64,000 bases of DNA from Moorena producens 3L (GTDB lineage Bacteria; Cyanobacteriota; Cyanobacteriia; Cyanobacteriales; Coleofasciculaceae), in NCBI RefSeq assembly GCF_000211815.1, contig NZ_GL890840.1:175014-239013 (forward strand). Direction: 5' to 3'. Below are positions 33,249 to 42,528 of this stretch, piece after piece. Each line of letters starts with the position of its first letter. Position 1 is the first letter of the stretch. The notes beneath the pieces were generated by a model. The model worked only from the letters and a program-made list of their open reading frames with translations, was not told where the DNA came from and searched no databases. A program made the position numbers and the translations under genes.

Positions 33249-34694
33249 ATGCAGAACTATTTGTACCGATTACGCCAGAGGCGAGTTCAATTAAAAATAT
33301 GTTTATTATTGATTTTTTATAGTTGTTTAAGCTGGGGATGTGTGGAGCAATCCAAGGCAAAAAGAGGTATTGCTAAAGTGTCGAATTTGCCTTATTCCAC
33401 GATTAAACCTCAAGTTATTGAACTTAAGCCTGCTGCCAGCGATCGCCGTCTCGGTGGACTGATTGCAGCAGACATCAATGATGATGGTCAGAAAGATTTG
33501 ATCATTACTAAGCCAGGTTATATAGCAGCTTACAGTCATTCTGGTAAAGCACTCTGGAGCAAGTCAATCAATATCCAGGTAACTGGGAAGTCAGAGAGCC
33601 AAGGATTGCCAGGAAACCAGGCCCCCGGTGTCCAAGCAGCTGATGTAGATGGAGATCAAAAGACAGAAGTTCTGTTTTTAACCAAGGACAATACCCTCCA
33701 TATTGTTGAGGGGTTCAATGGAGAGACTCAGAAAACTATAAAACTCCCATCTCCAGAAGGTACAGAGGGTTGGGAGCACTTAGTAGTAGCCAATTTCCGG
33801 GGCAAAGGCGATCGCGATTTACTACTTCAGGCCACTAATGCTGAAGGATACCGTATGGGTCGTTATCTAGCAGCCTATCCCCTAGACAACCTACTCAAAG
33901 GTGAAAACCTTCAACCATTGTGGAGCCGAGATGATTTCCTTGCCAATGCTCACAATGGGGCACGGGTGGCAGATCTCGACGGAGATGGCAAAGATGAGGT
34001 TTTGGGTGGGACAATCATCTCACCCGACGGAGAGATGTTGTTGAAAATTCCCATAAAAGGTCATATTGACTCCCTGTTTGTGGCTGATGTGCGTCCAGAC
34101 ATTCCAGGATTAGAGGTAGTCGCTCTGGAAGAGGGGGGTGGCAATCGGGTTTTCCTTTATAACCGCGATCGCGTAATTTGGAAAACCCACTACAAGCATC
34201 AAGAACCACAAAATGCTGCCATTGGTGATTTTGACCCCCAACGACCGGGATTAGAAGTGTGGTGCCGCAGCCGTTACCAGAAGCACCAGAAACCCTTTGT
34301 CTTTGATGCCCAAGGTCAACTGATTGCTAACTATCAAATGGATGATGTTGCTCCCAAGGGATGGACAGACAAAGGTGTAGAGGTGATCGTCCCGATTGAT
34401 TGGACAGGAGAGTCGAGGCAATTAGTGGCTGTCAAAGAGCGCCATAAACCAGGAGACGTGGGGATTTTCGATGCCCTGAGTGGGCAATTTCTCCATCGGT
34501 TCAAAGAACAGGCGGCGAGACTTTACGTTGCTGATGTATCTGGGGATTGGCGGGAAGAGGTGATGGTTCTCAATGGGAATCAGCTGGACATCTACAGCAA
34601 CCCCGAACCCAATCCCAATCTTGATCGCCCACGGCTATGGACTCAAAACCACTACCGCCGCAGTAAGATGACTTGGAACTACTACAGTCCATAA
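33249..34694 (+). CDS. Secreted FG-GAP/VCBS-repeat lipoprotein
   Basis: The protein has about 481 residues. The N terminus MQNYLYRLRQRRVQLKICLL, LIFYSCLSWGC is a basic-plus-hydrophobic signal with a possible lipobox ending in Cys. It is followed by repeated Ca-binding-like blades: AADINDDGQKDLIITKPG, AADVDGDQKTEVLFL, ADLDGDGKDEVLGG. These suggest a beta-propeller facing the periplasm or exterior. A Met six codons upstream (33231) is an alternative start. It lies 27 bp after the flippase and 10 bp before the UPF0104 gene; a glycan-binding or assembly role is inferred from that position. Confidence 0.8.
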   Translation: MQNYLYRLRQRRVQLKICLLLIFYSCLSWGCVEQSKAKRGIAKVSNLPYSTIKPQVIELKPAASDRRLGGLIAADINDDGQKDLIITKPGYIAAYSHSGKALWSKSINIQVTGKSESQGLPGNQAPGVQAADVDGDQKTEVLFLTKDNTLHIVEGFNGETQKTIKLPSPEGTEGWEHLVVANFRGKGDRDLLLQATNAEGYRMGRYLAAYPLDNLLKGENLQPLWSRDDFLANAHNGARVADLDGDGKDEVLGGTIISPDGEMLLKIPIKGHIDSLFVADVRPDIPGLEVVALEEGGGNRVFLYNRDRVIWKTHYKHQEPQNAAIGDFDPQRPGLEVWCRSRYQKHQKPFVFDAQGQLIANYQMDDVAPKGWTDKGVEVIVPIDWTGESRQLVAVKERHKPGDVGIFDALSGQFLHRFKEQAARLYVADVSGDWREEVMVLNGNQLDIYSNPEPNPNLDRPRLWTQNHYRRSKMTWNYYSP

Positions 34695-34704
34695 ACTAAA
34701 AACC

Positions 34705-35670
34705 ATGGAAAAAAGGTTAGCTGCTAGGAAAAAATTGATTCTTACGATCATTAAATGCGGCGTTTCCATAGCGCTACTGTCTTGGGTGTTGCGCAAGACC
34801 AATCTGCCTGACATTTTCCTAGCTGTGAGTTCTGCCAACATTCCTCTGTTAATGGCAGCGTTTGTGGTCTACTTAGCCAGTTACTACATCAGAGCTCATC
34901 GGTGGCGGGTACTACTTTTGGCTCAGAATGTGAAAGCTACCATCCCTTACTTGTATAAGTCCTACATGGTCAGCATTTTCTTCAGTAATTTTTTGCCCTC
35001 CACCATTGGTGGGGATGCTGTTAGGGCTTATGATGCCTGGCGGTTGGGAACGAGCAAATCAGTCGCACTAGCCACTGTGTTTTTGGATCGTTTCCTCGGT
35101 TTACTGGGTTTGATGCTGTTTGGCCTCGGGGCGCTGTTTTTTTCTCAGACATTGATTGCCCAGTTACCATTACTTAATCTGTGGGTGATGCTAGGTACGG
35201 CAGCAATTATGCTTGTAGTCTCGATGATTTTCATACCCTCTCAGAAGATTTCAAGGGTTATTAGCAAGATCAAACTACCCTTTTGGCACCCCATAAAAAA
35301 CAAGGTATTGAATATTATTAAAGCTTTCCTAGCCTTTGGGAACCGCAAACATGCCTTGGCTATGTCTATGGGGTTGTCACTGATGGTGCAAATCAGTGTC
35401 ATCGCTCATTATTACCTAATTGCAAAGGCCCTGGATTTACCGGTTCCCCTTCTTAGTTTCTTTCTGATCATTCCCCTAGTCTCCTTGATCATGGTGTTGC
35501 CTGTATCGATCAACGCCATTGGTCTCCGTGAGAATGCATTTGTATTCTTTTTTGCGGCTTACGGCTACAATATTGCCAGATCCGAAGCCATTGCCTTTGC
35601 TTGGCTGGCTTACGGAATCGTGATCATTCAGGGGCTGCTGGGGGGAATTGTATACGCTTTGCGCAAGTAA
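34705..35670 (+). CDS. UPF0104 / lysylphosphatidylglycerol synthase TM-region family protein
   Basis: This 321-residue polytopic protein has about eight helices. It contains FFSNFLPSTIGGDAVRAYDA (the conserved xNxxPxxxGGD segment), DRFLGLLGL, and SINAIGLRENAFVFFF near the C terminus. These features identify the AglD/LPG-synthase-like membrane domain without a catalytic C-terminal domain. Members take part in lipid flipping or glycan lipid biosynthesis. It is tightly linked (10 bp) to the FG-GAP lipoprotein gene. Confidence 0.88.
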   Translation: MEKRLAARKKLILTIIKCGVSIALLSWVLRKTNLPDIFLAVSSANIPLLMAAFVVYLASYYIRAHRWRVLLLAQNVKATIPYLYKSYMVSIFFSNFLPSTIGGDAVRAYDAWRLGTSKSVALATVFLDRFLGLLGLMLFGLGALFFSQTLIAQLPLLNLWVMLGTAAIMLVVSMIFIPSQKISRVISKIKLPFWHPIKNKVLNIIKAFLAFGNRKHALAMSMGLSLMVQISVIAHYYLIAKALDLPVPLLSFFLIIPLVSLIMVLPVSINAIGLRENAFVFFFAAYGYNIARSEAIAFAWLAYGIVIIQGLLGGIVYALRK

Positions 35671-35692
35671 AGGTGATTAACTCAGATCAGGT

Positions 35693-35880
35693 GATCGGCT
35701 GATCAGGTAAGGTCATGATCAGGTAATCGGATGATCAGGTAATCAGGTGTAATGGTGATCAATAAACAATAGTCAGAGCAATTATAAATTACCAATTACC
35801 AATTACCAAATATAAATTACCAATTACCAAATATGAATTACCAATTACCAAATATAAATTACCAATTACCAATTAATCAC
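35693..35880. repeat. GATCAGGTAATCGG and AATTACCAATTACCAA repeats
   Basis: Several GATCAGGTAATC-type units (35693-35755) are followed by AATTACC / AAATATAAATTACC units running right up to the next start codon. Further GATCAGGTGATC units follow that gene at about 36470-36489. The open frame that extends the hydrolase upstream through these units is an artefact. Confidence 0.85.
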
Positions 35881-36450
35881 ATGCCATCACCAGTAGGACA
35901 CACATTTGCCGGTATTTGTGGATTTGTTCTGGCACGCCCTTATGTAGCTTGGCATCAGCAAACTCGGCTGTTGTATGGTTCAGTATTGCTCACGAATTTG
36001 CCAGACATAGACATTCTGCCTGGATTGCTGCTGCTGGGAAATCCAGGAGCTTTTCACCGTCAGGCTACCCACAGCTTGATAGTAGCCGCCATAATTGGCA
36101 TCTTCGTTGCTTGGCTAGTGGGGCGTTGGAAGTTAAATCGGCTCCGATGGGGAATTTGGGCAGCTCTAGTTTATGGAAGCCACCTCCTGTTGGATATGCT
36201 AGTAGCTGACCCAACAGCACCTTTCGGAGTCCAGGCACTCTGGCCTTTTTCCCTAGAGTATTTTATTTCACCTATTACCATCTTTGCCCGATTTGATTAT
36301 TTTAATCCAGAATTGGGTATGGTATGCACCATCTTGAGTATTCCTAACTTCTTGGGAATACTGTGGGAAATCGTAGTACTTACACCCTTGGTAGGACTGG
36401 CATGGTATGGGTTTGGGAAAACTGACGGCAGAAAACCATTGGCAAGATAG
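35881..36450 (+). CDS. Membrane-bound metal-dependent hydrolase (YdjM/DUF457-like)
   Basis: This 189-residue protein starts MPSPVGHTFAGICGFVLARP at ATG 35881. It has the PDIDILPG metal-binding motif, the FHRQATHSLIVAA motif (HRxxTHS) and SHLLLDMLVADPTAPFGVQALWPFS. This is the YdjM/LexA-regulated DUF457 family of inner-membrane hydrolases, whose substrate is unknown. The Asp and His residues are intact. It sits between the UPF0104 gene and the GT39 pair. Confidence 0.88.
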   Translation: MPSPVGHTFAGICGFVLARPYVAWHQQTRLLYGSVLLTNLPDIDILPGLLLLGNPGAFHRQATHSLIVAAIIGIFVAWLVGRWKLNRLRWGIWAALVYGSHLLLDMLVADPTAPFGVQALWPFSLEYFISPITIFARFDYFNPELGMVCTILSIPNFLGILWEIVVLTPLVGLAWYGFGKTDGRKPLAR

Positions 36451-36685
36451 AGGCCAAGGGTGATGGGGTGATCAGGTGATCAGGTGATGGAGACAATAAT
36501 AGATCTTTTGCATAAATGTCTAAAACAAGGCTGATAAGTAATATGGCCGTGTGTCCCAATTTACTTTGGTAAGAGGTTAATCGTTCTTTGTTGATGGCGA
36601 TCAACCATCTTTCCTGAGCCATGATGAACCCTGGTCTGATCATGGTGGTTCTTAATACTGATTCTAGATAAGGTTGGTCAGGTGC

Positions 36686-38257
36686 ATGAAAGCAGAAAAA
36701 CTTAATTCAACAGAAACCTCAATCCAAGCAGATTGGCTTTGGCAATGGATTCCCATCGCCTTAATTTTGCTATTGGCGGCTGGGTTGTATTTCTATCAAC
36801 TCGGCACAGAGAGCCTGTGGGTGGATGAACTCTACAGTGTTAATGATGCCAAACGCTTACCAGGCCATCTGGGTCTAATCCGCCCAGTGTATTTCATCCT
36901 GCTGTGGCTGTGGATGCAGTTTGGCACCAGCGATGCTTGGTTGCGGGGGTTGTCTGTCTTGTTTGGATTGGGCAGTGTATTTCTAACTTACCAGCTTGGT
37001 CGTCGTGTAGGGGGAAAGCCAACGGGCTTGATTGCTGCCCTCCTCTTGGCTCTATCGCCCCTGTTCATCAATTTTGCCCAAATGGTTCGTATGTACACCC
37101 TAGGCACTTGTCTCGGTCTAGGTGGTACCCTAGCGCTAGTGCATGCTCTTGAGAATCCTACTACCACCTCAATGGCTTGGTGGGCTAGCCTACGACTGTT
37201 GGTAACCCTAACTGCACCACTAAATGCCACCCTGCTCTTCGCGGACATCTGGTTAGTATGGTTTCGGTTTCGCAAGCAACGCGCTACATTATTAGCTTTC
37301 GGCAAATGGCTGTTACTGGTAATCCTGTTGTGGTTACCATCTTTGTTATCTCTATTGTCTGGAACCCTGCCCTTCCTAAGCAAGGCTCTTAATCTCATCG
37401 CCAAAATTGATCCATCGGCTACTCGACACTCATTTCCCAGTTTTGTGGATGTTTTACGTAAGTTAAAGAATTTTACTGCCTTTCCGTTTCCTTCCACATC
37501 GAAGCTGAGTAGCTTGTTTTATCAATCCTACAGTCTACTATTAGCTGGCTTGATCGGTATTGCCATAATCCACAAAAACCACAAACCACGCCTGTGTTGG
37601 ATTGCTGCTTGGGCATTTATACCGTCAGTGATGATTTTTTTAGTTTCTAAACGATTATGGATAGACCGCTACATACTGTTTTTATCCCCATACATTTTGA
37701 TTATTCTGACCGCTGGCTTGATGGGATTGTGGCGTTGGAAACGGAGTTTGGCGATCGCAGTAGCAATTATCTATACTATTACCGTTAGCACTGGACTAGT
37801 ACGCTATTACACCGTGCAGGATCGCCAAGATTGGCGCAGTGTAGCACAAACAATTAGCATTAATGAAAAACCTGGTGATACCATCTTTTTATCCATAGGT
37901 TCGCAAAAAATGACCTCAGCGCTGGATCATTACTATAGTGGAGATGCTCCGATCTATTCCCGAAGTAAACTTTGTCCTTCTGATCGAGTCAAAAAGCCAG
38001 TCGTAGAGCAAGCACTAAATAACTTGCCACCTATTCCCTCGCGGCTGTGGCTACTGTGCGGCACAGGTTTTGACGAACAAAAGTTTCGCACTGTTTTCAA
38101 AGAACATTTTAATCTGGAAAGACACGAAGAATTTACTAACGAGAACTTTTATAGACAGAATGATTTAATGCATCTATTTCTGATCATACCAAATTCTGCC
38201 AATTCTACTGATTCTCGCAATTCTACTGATATAAAAAACAAATCAACATCGGTCTAA
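36686..38257 (+). CDS. GT39/ArnT-like membrane glycosyltransferase, copy 1
   Basis: The protein has about 523 residues and around a dozen transmembrane helices. After the first helix comes GTESLWVDELYSVNDAKRLP, the Asp-Glu loop of GT-C enzymes of the PMT/ArnT type. Further on are WLRGLSVLFGLGSVFLTYQL, AQMVRMYTLG and a periplasmic C-terminal domain with VQDRQDWRSVAQTI. Such enzymes use polyprenyl-phosphate sugars on the periplasmic face, which fits the GT2 enzyme at 21868. It is a paralogue of the next gene with the same layout. Confidence 0.87.
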   Translation: MKAEKLNSTETSIQADWLWQWIPIALILLLAAGLYFYQLGTESLWVDELYSVNDAKRLPGHLGLIRPVYFILLWLWMQFGTSDAWLRGLSVLFGLGSVFLTYQLGRRVGGKPTGLIAALLLALSPLFINFAQMVRMYTLGTCLGLGGTLALVHALENPTTTSMAWWASLRLLVTLTAPLNATLLFADIWLVWFRFRKQRATLLAFGKWLLLVILLWLPSLLSLLSGTLPFLSKALNLIAKIDPSATRHSFPSFVDVLRKLKNFTAFPFPSTSKLSSLFYQSYSLLLAGLIGIAIIHKNHKPRLCWIAAWAFIPSVMIFLVSKRLWIDRYILFLSPYILIILTAGLMGLWRWKRSLAIAVAIIYTITVSTGLVRYYTVQDRQDWRSVAQTISINEKPGDTIFLSIGSQKMTSALDHYYSGDAPIYSRSKLCPSDRVKKPVVEQALNNLPPIPSRLWLLCGTGFDEQKFRTVFKEHFNLERHEEFTNENFYRQNDLMHLFLIIPNSANSTDSRNSTDIKNKSTSV

Positions 38258-38320
38258 GCTCTAGGGCTTTGATTATTGAGTTAGTCGGTCTAAGCTCTAG
38301 GGCTTTGATTATTGAGTTAG
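38249..38320 (+). repeat. Perfect 36-bp tandem duplication
   Basis: Two identical 36-bp units, 38249-38284 and 38285-38320 (TCGGTCTAAGCTCTAGGG and onward), span the end of GT39 copy 1 and run up to the start codon of copy 2. The first unit contains the copy 1 stop codon. Confidence 0.95.
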
Positions 38321-38321
38321 C

Positions 38322-39836
38322 ATGAAAGCCAACAACCACAAAACACCAGCGCTCCTAGAGGGAGGAAATTGGTTCCGACCATGGATGCCCATTACCTTAA
38401 TCTTAGTATTAGCGACTGGATTGTATGTCTATCAACTTGGTACAGAAAGCCTATGGGTTGATGAACTCATTAGTATTCATCGTGCCAAGCACCTAGAGCA
38501 AGTCTTTAATGGTACACGCCCCCTCTATCACATCCTCCTACAAGTCTGGATGATAGTTAGCAGTAGTGATACTTGGCTGCGGGGATTGTGCGTTGTGTTT
38601 AGTATTGGTACTGTTTTTGTTACCTATCGGCTTGGTCGGCGCTTAATGGGAGAGTCCACTGGCTTAATTGCTGCCCTAATCGTTGCCCTCTCACCCCTGT
38701 TTATCCATCATGCCCAAGAAGTCCGGATGTACGCACCGAGTACATTCTTTGGTGTTGCTGGCACACTGATCTTAACCCACGCCCTAGAACGTCCAACTAC
38801 TCCCTTACTTTTAGGATGGGCTGCTCTGCGATTCTTGGCAATTATCAGCACACCCCTTAACGTAGCGCTGCTGCTCCCAGACATCGTTGTGTTTGGCTGG
38901 AAGTATCGCAATCAACCTCGTGTTTTGTTCCGTTTCGGGGTCGGACTGTTACTGATTGGTATTTTATGGCTGCCATGGGTGTTTCCACTAGTAACTAAGA
39001 GCGCCAAATTTATGGGAGGTGTAAAAGTACCCGGTACATCAGTTCGTGATCTCGGTGGACGCACTAGTCCTGGTGTACTGGATGTGATCATGCAGCCAGG
39101 TCGCTTGACAGCTTGGCCCTTTGGTCGAGCCAATTCCAATGCCATCTACTGGTTTTACAATGCCTACTCTGTCATGTTGACCTGCTTGCTGGGTGTTGTG
39201 CTATTCAACAAACCACGCTCAGCTAAGCTGGGTTGGATTGCGGCTTGGGCGTTTTTACCCTTAGTTCTGTTCTTTTCAGTGTCCCAAGTCTCTCGTTCTC
39301 TTTGGGTCAATCGTTACCTACTCTTAGCAGCTCCATACCTATTTATTCTTTTAGCAGCCGCTGGGATCGGCATTTGGCATCGATGGCGTATTGGTGCCTT
39401 GGTGATAGCGCTGATCTATGCCATTGCTGTTGGTGGTGGGCTAAAGCGTTACTATACCGTGCTCGATCGAGAAAATTGGCGTGGTTTAGTAGAAACCATT
39501 GCGACCAAAGAACAACCGGGTGATGTGATTGTTTGGTCCATTGGTCAGAGAATACCTGTGGCATTGAATCATTACTATCATGGCTCTGCAAGTATTGAGA
39601 TTAAGGATGTACTCCCGCCATCGGTTAGAAAAAACGATCAGCAAGCGATAGAAGGTTGGATTAGCAGTTTACCTTCAACCCAATCTCGTTTATGGCTAGT
39701 TTATGTCAAGTCGTCGAAGCTATTTCGGTCTGTTGTTAAAGAGCAATTTCAGATTAAAACCCGAGAGAAACCCATTGATGGGATAGAAATATTTCTGCTT
39801 AAACCACGTTCTGCTGATAAAACGTCTCAGGAGTAG
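38322..39836 (+). CDS. GT39/ArnT-like membrane glycosyltransferase, copy 2
   Basis: The protein has 504 residues and the same topology as its upstream neighbour. GTESLWVDELISIHRAKHLE carries the Asp-Glu motif. WLRGLCVVFSIGTVFVTYRL, HAQEVRMYAPS and YTVLDRENWRGLVETI are also shared with copy 1, so the pair arose by tandem duplication and then diverged. It probably adds a second sugar, or the same sugar to another acceptor, in the periplasm. It is the last gene of the plus-strand glycan cluster. Confidence 0.87.
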   Translation: MKANNHKTPALLEGGNWFRPWMPITLILVLATGLYVYQLGTESLWVDELISIHRAKHLEQVFNGTRPLYHILLQVWMIVSSSDTWLRGLCVVFSIGTVFVTYRLGRRLMGESTGLIAALIVALSPLFIHHAQEVRMYAPSTFFGVAGTLILTHALERPTTPLLLGWAALRFLAIISTPLNVALLLPDIVVFGWKYRNQPRVLFRFGVGLLLIGILWLPWVFPLVTKSAKFMGGVKVPGTSVRDLGGRTSPGVLDVIMQPGRLTAWPFGRANSNAIYWFYNAYSVMLTCLLGVVLFNKPRSAKLGWIAAWAFLPLVLFFSVSQVSRSLWVNRYLLLAAPYLFILLAAAGIGIWHRWRIGALVIALIYAIAVGGGLKRYYTVLDRENWRGLVETIATKEQPGDVIVWSIGQRIPVALNHYYHGSASIEIKDVLPPSVRKNDQQAIEGWISSLPSTQSRLWLVYVKSSKLFRSVVKEQFQIKTREKPIDGIEIFLLKPRSADKTSQE

Positions 39837-40094
39837 ACTTCGCCGCAGTTGTCTATTGAACTAAGCCTAGAACTAGTTATTGCCGGTTTTTAGCGATCGC
39901 AATTTCCTGAAATAACTCAAAGCGCAATTAAATCAAGAATGGGTAGTGGTAAAGATGTAGTGGTTTGGCTACGGTCTGGTAAAGCTAACGGGAGCGAAAA
40001 TCACGTATTGTGTACCACAACCAACTCCCCAAAGCTTTCATAAGGTAGTAGTAGCACCATAGTGACTGGGTTATGGAAATAGTTGCATGAACAA

Positions 40095-40601
40095 CTATCT
40101 TTGATATCTTTGATAGTATCTGTCCTGGCTTCTCTCTTCGTACCTTCGATCCTCGAACCTTTGACGGTTATTGTCCCAGTTCATATCCGAACGCAGATCC
40201 CTTTCAAATTGCTGCAAAATCCTGCCCAAAACATCTTTCATATTCTCCTTATCGTTATAGTTGTAGGTACGACACTCCCTGGTGTTGTAGTACTTACGGC
40301 GGTCTGGAACCCGACGCCGTTGACCTCTGTAGCGGCGACCGTAATATCCATGACGATAGCCACGACTAAACTCGCCCCCTGCGGTGCGCTCTTCATAAGC
40401 TATACCCCTGCTGGCATCACGTCGCCCCTCCTGATAACCATCATCGTAAGCTTCACGATGGTTAGCTGCATCCTGCTCAACGTAGTAACGAGGGACACTG
40501 TAACAGTATCTGATCTCATCCGCTTTCACTTCAGAAGGAAACAACAGAAGTCCCGAGAGTGTAGCGAACATGAGTAGAGTAGTAGAACCGATTTTTTTCA
40601 T
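40095..40601 (-). CDS. Secreted Tyr/Arg-rich protein
   Basis: The protein has 168 residues with a clear signal peptide (MKKIGSTTLLMFATLSGLLL, FPSEVKA then cleavage). The mature part is very rich in Arg, Tyr, Asp and Gln (GYRHGYYGRRYRGQRRR, RRYEERSQDRYYQRYQR). I know no function for it. The composition suggests an extracellular or periplasmic binding or structural protein. It stands alone between the glycan cluster and ispF. Confidence 0.7.
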   Translation of the reverse strand: MKKIGSTTLLMFATLSGLLLFPSEVKADEIRYCYSVPRYYVEQDAANHREAYDDGYQEGRRDASRGIAYEERTAGGEFSRGYRHGYYGRRYRGQRRRVPDRRKYYNTRECRTYNYNDKENMKDVLGRILQQFERDLRSDMNWDNNRQRFEDRRYEERSQDRYYQRYQR

Positions 40602-40838
40602 TGTTGAACCTCGTAATATATTTGGGATATTTGTTCTCTAGATATCCGTAAATACACTGTAGGTTCCATAAATTTCCAATCTCGAAATAAAACTTAATAT
40701 TAAGAGGACGAAAAGATATAGGTAAACCAGACCAAAAACCTCGGTATATTCTCACTAATTTAGAGAATTTGGCAGCAGCCTTAGATAGCAGGTAAAATTC
40801 GATCGCTTGCTCTGTTAACGTGGGATTCAGTGGAAAAA

Positions 40839-41318
40839 ATGACTATTCGGATTGGCAACGGTTACGATATCCATCAATTGGGCAAAGGTCGCCGTCTGAT
40901 TATCGGAGGTGTAGACATTCCTCATGAATTGGGATTAGTCGGTCATAGTGATGCCGATGTCCTGACTCACGCCATCATGGACGCCATGCTGGGAGCCTTG
41001 AGTTTGGGCGATATTGGTCATTATTTCCCCCCAACTGACGAAAAATGGGCGGGTGCGGATAGTTTGGTATTGTTGAGTCAGGTGAATCAGTTGATCCAAT
41101 CCCATGGCTGGCGGATTGGCAATATTGATTCGGTGGTGGTGGCGGAGCGTCCTAAGCTTAAGCCTCATATTAAGACCATGCGCGATCGCTTAAGTGTAGT
41201 CCTAGACCTGAAGCCTGACCAAATTGGCATTAAGGCAACCACTAATGAAAAGTTGGGTCCGGTGGGACGTGAAGAGGGAATTGCTGCTTATGCTGTAACC
41301 TTGTTAGTTAGAGATTGA
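40839..41318 (+). CDS. ispF: 2-C-methyl-D-erythritol 2,4-cyclodiphosphate synthase
   Basis: The enzyme makes the cyclic diphosphate intermediate of the MEP isoprenoid pathway. The protein has about 159 residues. The zinc site is GNGYDIHQL (Asp and His) with the third ligand His in HSDADVLTHAIMDAMLGA. DIGHYFPPTDEKW and the C-terminal KATTNEKLGPVGREEGIAAY complete the trimer active site. MTIRIGNGYDIH at 40839 is the usual start; a GTG three codons upstream is in frame. Confidence 0.96.
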   Translation: MTIRIGNGYDIHQLGKGRRLIIGGVDIPHELGLVGHSDADVLTHAIMDAMLGALSLGDIGHYFPPTDEKWAGADSLVLLSQVNQLIQSHGWRIGNIDSVVVAERPKLKPHIKTMRDRLSVVLDLKPDQIGIKATTNEKLGPVGREEGIAAYAVTLLVRD

Positions 41319-41384
41319 TCGGAAATAGTGATTGAATAGTTAATGCGATCGCATTTCCAGATAAAATACTCTACTTCTATAATA

Positions 41385-42425
41385 ATGGTTCAAACCTCTT
41401 CTAACTGGCCCAGTTTGTTGCAACAGTTGTTGGATGGGCAATCGTTATCCAGTGACCAGGCATCACAACTGATGCAGGGATGGTTGAATGAAGAAATTCC
41501 CACTGTGTTATCTGGCGCACTTTTGGCAGCTATCCAGGCTAAAGGGGTGTCGGCTACCGAATTGGCAGGGATGGCTCAGGTGCTACAATCCCAGTCGTTG
41601 CAGAAGACAACCATTAAACACAACCAACCCGTCATTGATACCTGTGGTACCGGTGGGGATGGCGCGTCTACCTTTAATATCTCTACCGCAGTAGCCTTTG
41701 TAGTGGCGGCGGCTGGAGTGCTGGTGGCTAAGCATGGTAATCGTTCTGCTTCTAGTAAGGTGGGTTCGGCTGATGTGCTCGAAGCCCTAGGAGTAAATTT
41801 AGCAGCAGCACCGGACAAGATTCAGGCAGCCCTGGATGAGGTAGGGGTAACCTTTCTGTTTGCTCGGGGTTGGCATCCAGCCATGAAAGCAGTGGCACCG
41901 TTACGGCAAACCCTCAAGGTCCGGACAGTGTTTAACTTGTTAGGACCATTGGTAAATCCCCTGCGTCCCACCGGTCAGGTAATCGGTGTTTATGCTCCCA
42001 ACTTTGTAGAGACTGTAGCGCGATCGTTGTGTTTGATGGGTACTCCCAACGCAATAGTTCTCCATGGTAGGGAAAAATTAGATGAGGCGGGATTGGCAGA
42101 TCAAACTGACTTGGCACTGCTATCGGGGGGTGAGGTGCGACTTTTGAGTCTAAATCCGGAACATCTTGGTCTAACTCCTGCCCCTACTGAGTCCCTACGA
42201 GGCGGTGATGTAGCGGAAAATGGGGCAATTTTACGGAACGTTTTGCAAGGTAAAGGAACACCAGCCCAGCAGGATGTGGTGGCGTTAAATGCCTCATTAG
42301 CCCTTCAAGTCGCTGGTGTTATACCTCTCGAAGACTACACAGCAGGGATTGCTCTGGCAAAGGATGTTATGGCTAGCGGTGCCCCTTGGTTGAAGTTAGA
42401 GCAGTTGGTGCAGTTTTTAGCTTGA
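41385..42425 (+). CDS. trpD: Anthranilate phosphoribosyltransferase
   Basis: The enzyme joins anthranilate and PRPP, the second step of tryptophan synthesis. The protein has about 346 residues. The PRPP-binding loop is DTCGTGGDGASTFNIST, then KHGNRSASSKVGSADVLEAL. The RTVFNLLGPLVNPLRP and HGREKLDEAGLADQT segments are as in the family. MVQTSSNWPSLL at 41385 is preferred to an ATG 42 bp upstream, which overlaps a HIP1 site. It lies 66 bp after ispF; no other trp gene is nearby, which is common in cyanobacteria. Confidence 0.96.
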   Translation: MVQTSSNWPSLLQQLLDGQSLSSDQASQLMQGWLNEEIPTVLSGALLAAIQAKGVSATELAGMAQVLQSQSLQKTTIKHNQPVIDTCGTGGDGASTFNISTAVAFVVAAAGVLVAKHGNRSASSKVGSADVLEALGVNLAAAPDKIQAALDEVGVTFLFARGWHPAMKAVAPLRQTLKVRTVFNLLGPLVNPLRPTGQVIGVYAPNFVETVARSLCLMGTPNAIVLHGREKLDEAGLADQTDLALLSGGEVRLLSLNPEHLGLTPAPTESLRGGDVAENGAILRNVLQGKGTPAQQDVVALNASLALQVAGVIPLEDYTAGIALAKDVMASGAPWLKLEQLVQFLA

Positions 42426-42437
42426 CTGACGAGAATC

Positions 42438-42467
42438 CCCAGGTCTAACCTGTAAGGGTAACCTGGG
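42438..42467. terminator. Hairpin between convergent trpD and the 42529 gene
   Basis: Stem CCCAGGT / ACCTGGG with a 16-nt loop, 13 bp after the trpD stop codon. There is no T-tract, so the terminator role is uncertain. Confidence 0.35.
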
Positions 42468-42528
42468 ATCAATGGCGGAGGGTGCTACCCAATGTCCAGC
42501 AGCCGAAGTTGCCTATTCTCTATTGCCT

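Noticed and set aside
40083..40577. Hydrophobic plus-strand frame of 164 residues
   Set aside because: Opposite-strand shadow of the secreted protein at 40095-40601, which has a proper signal peptide.
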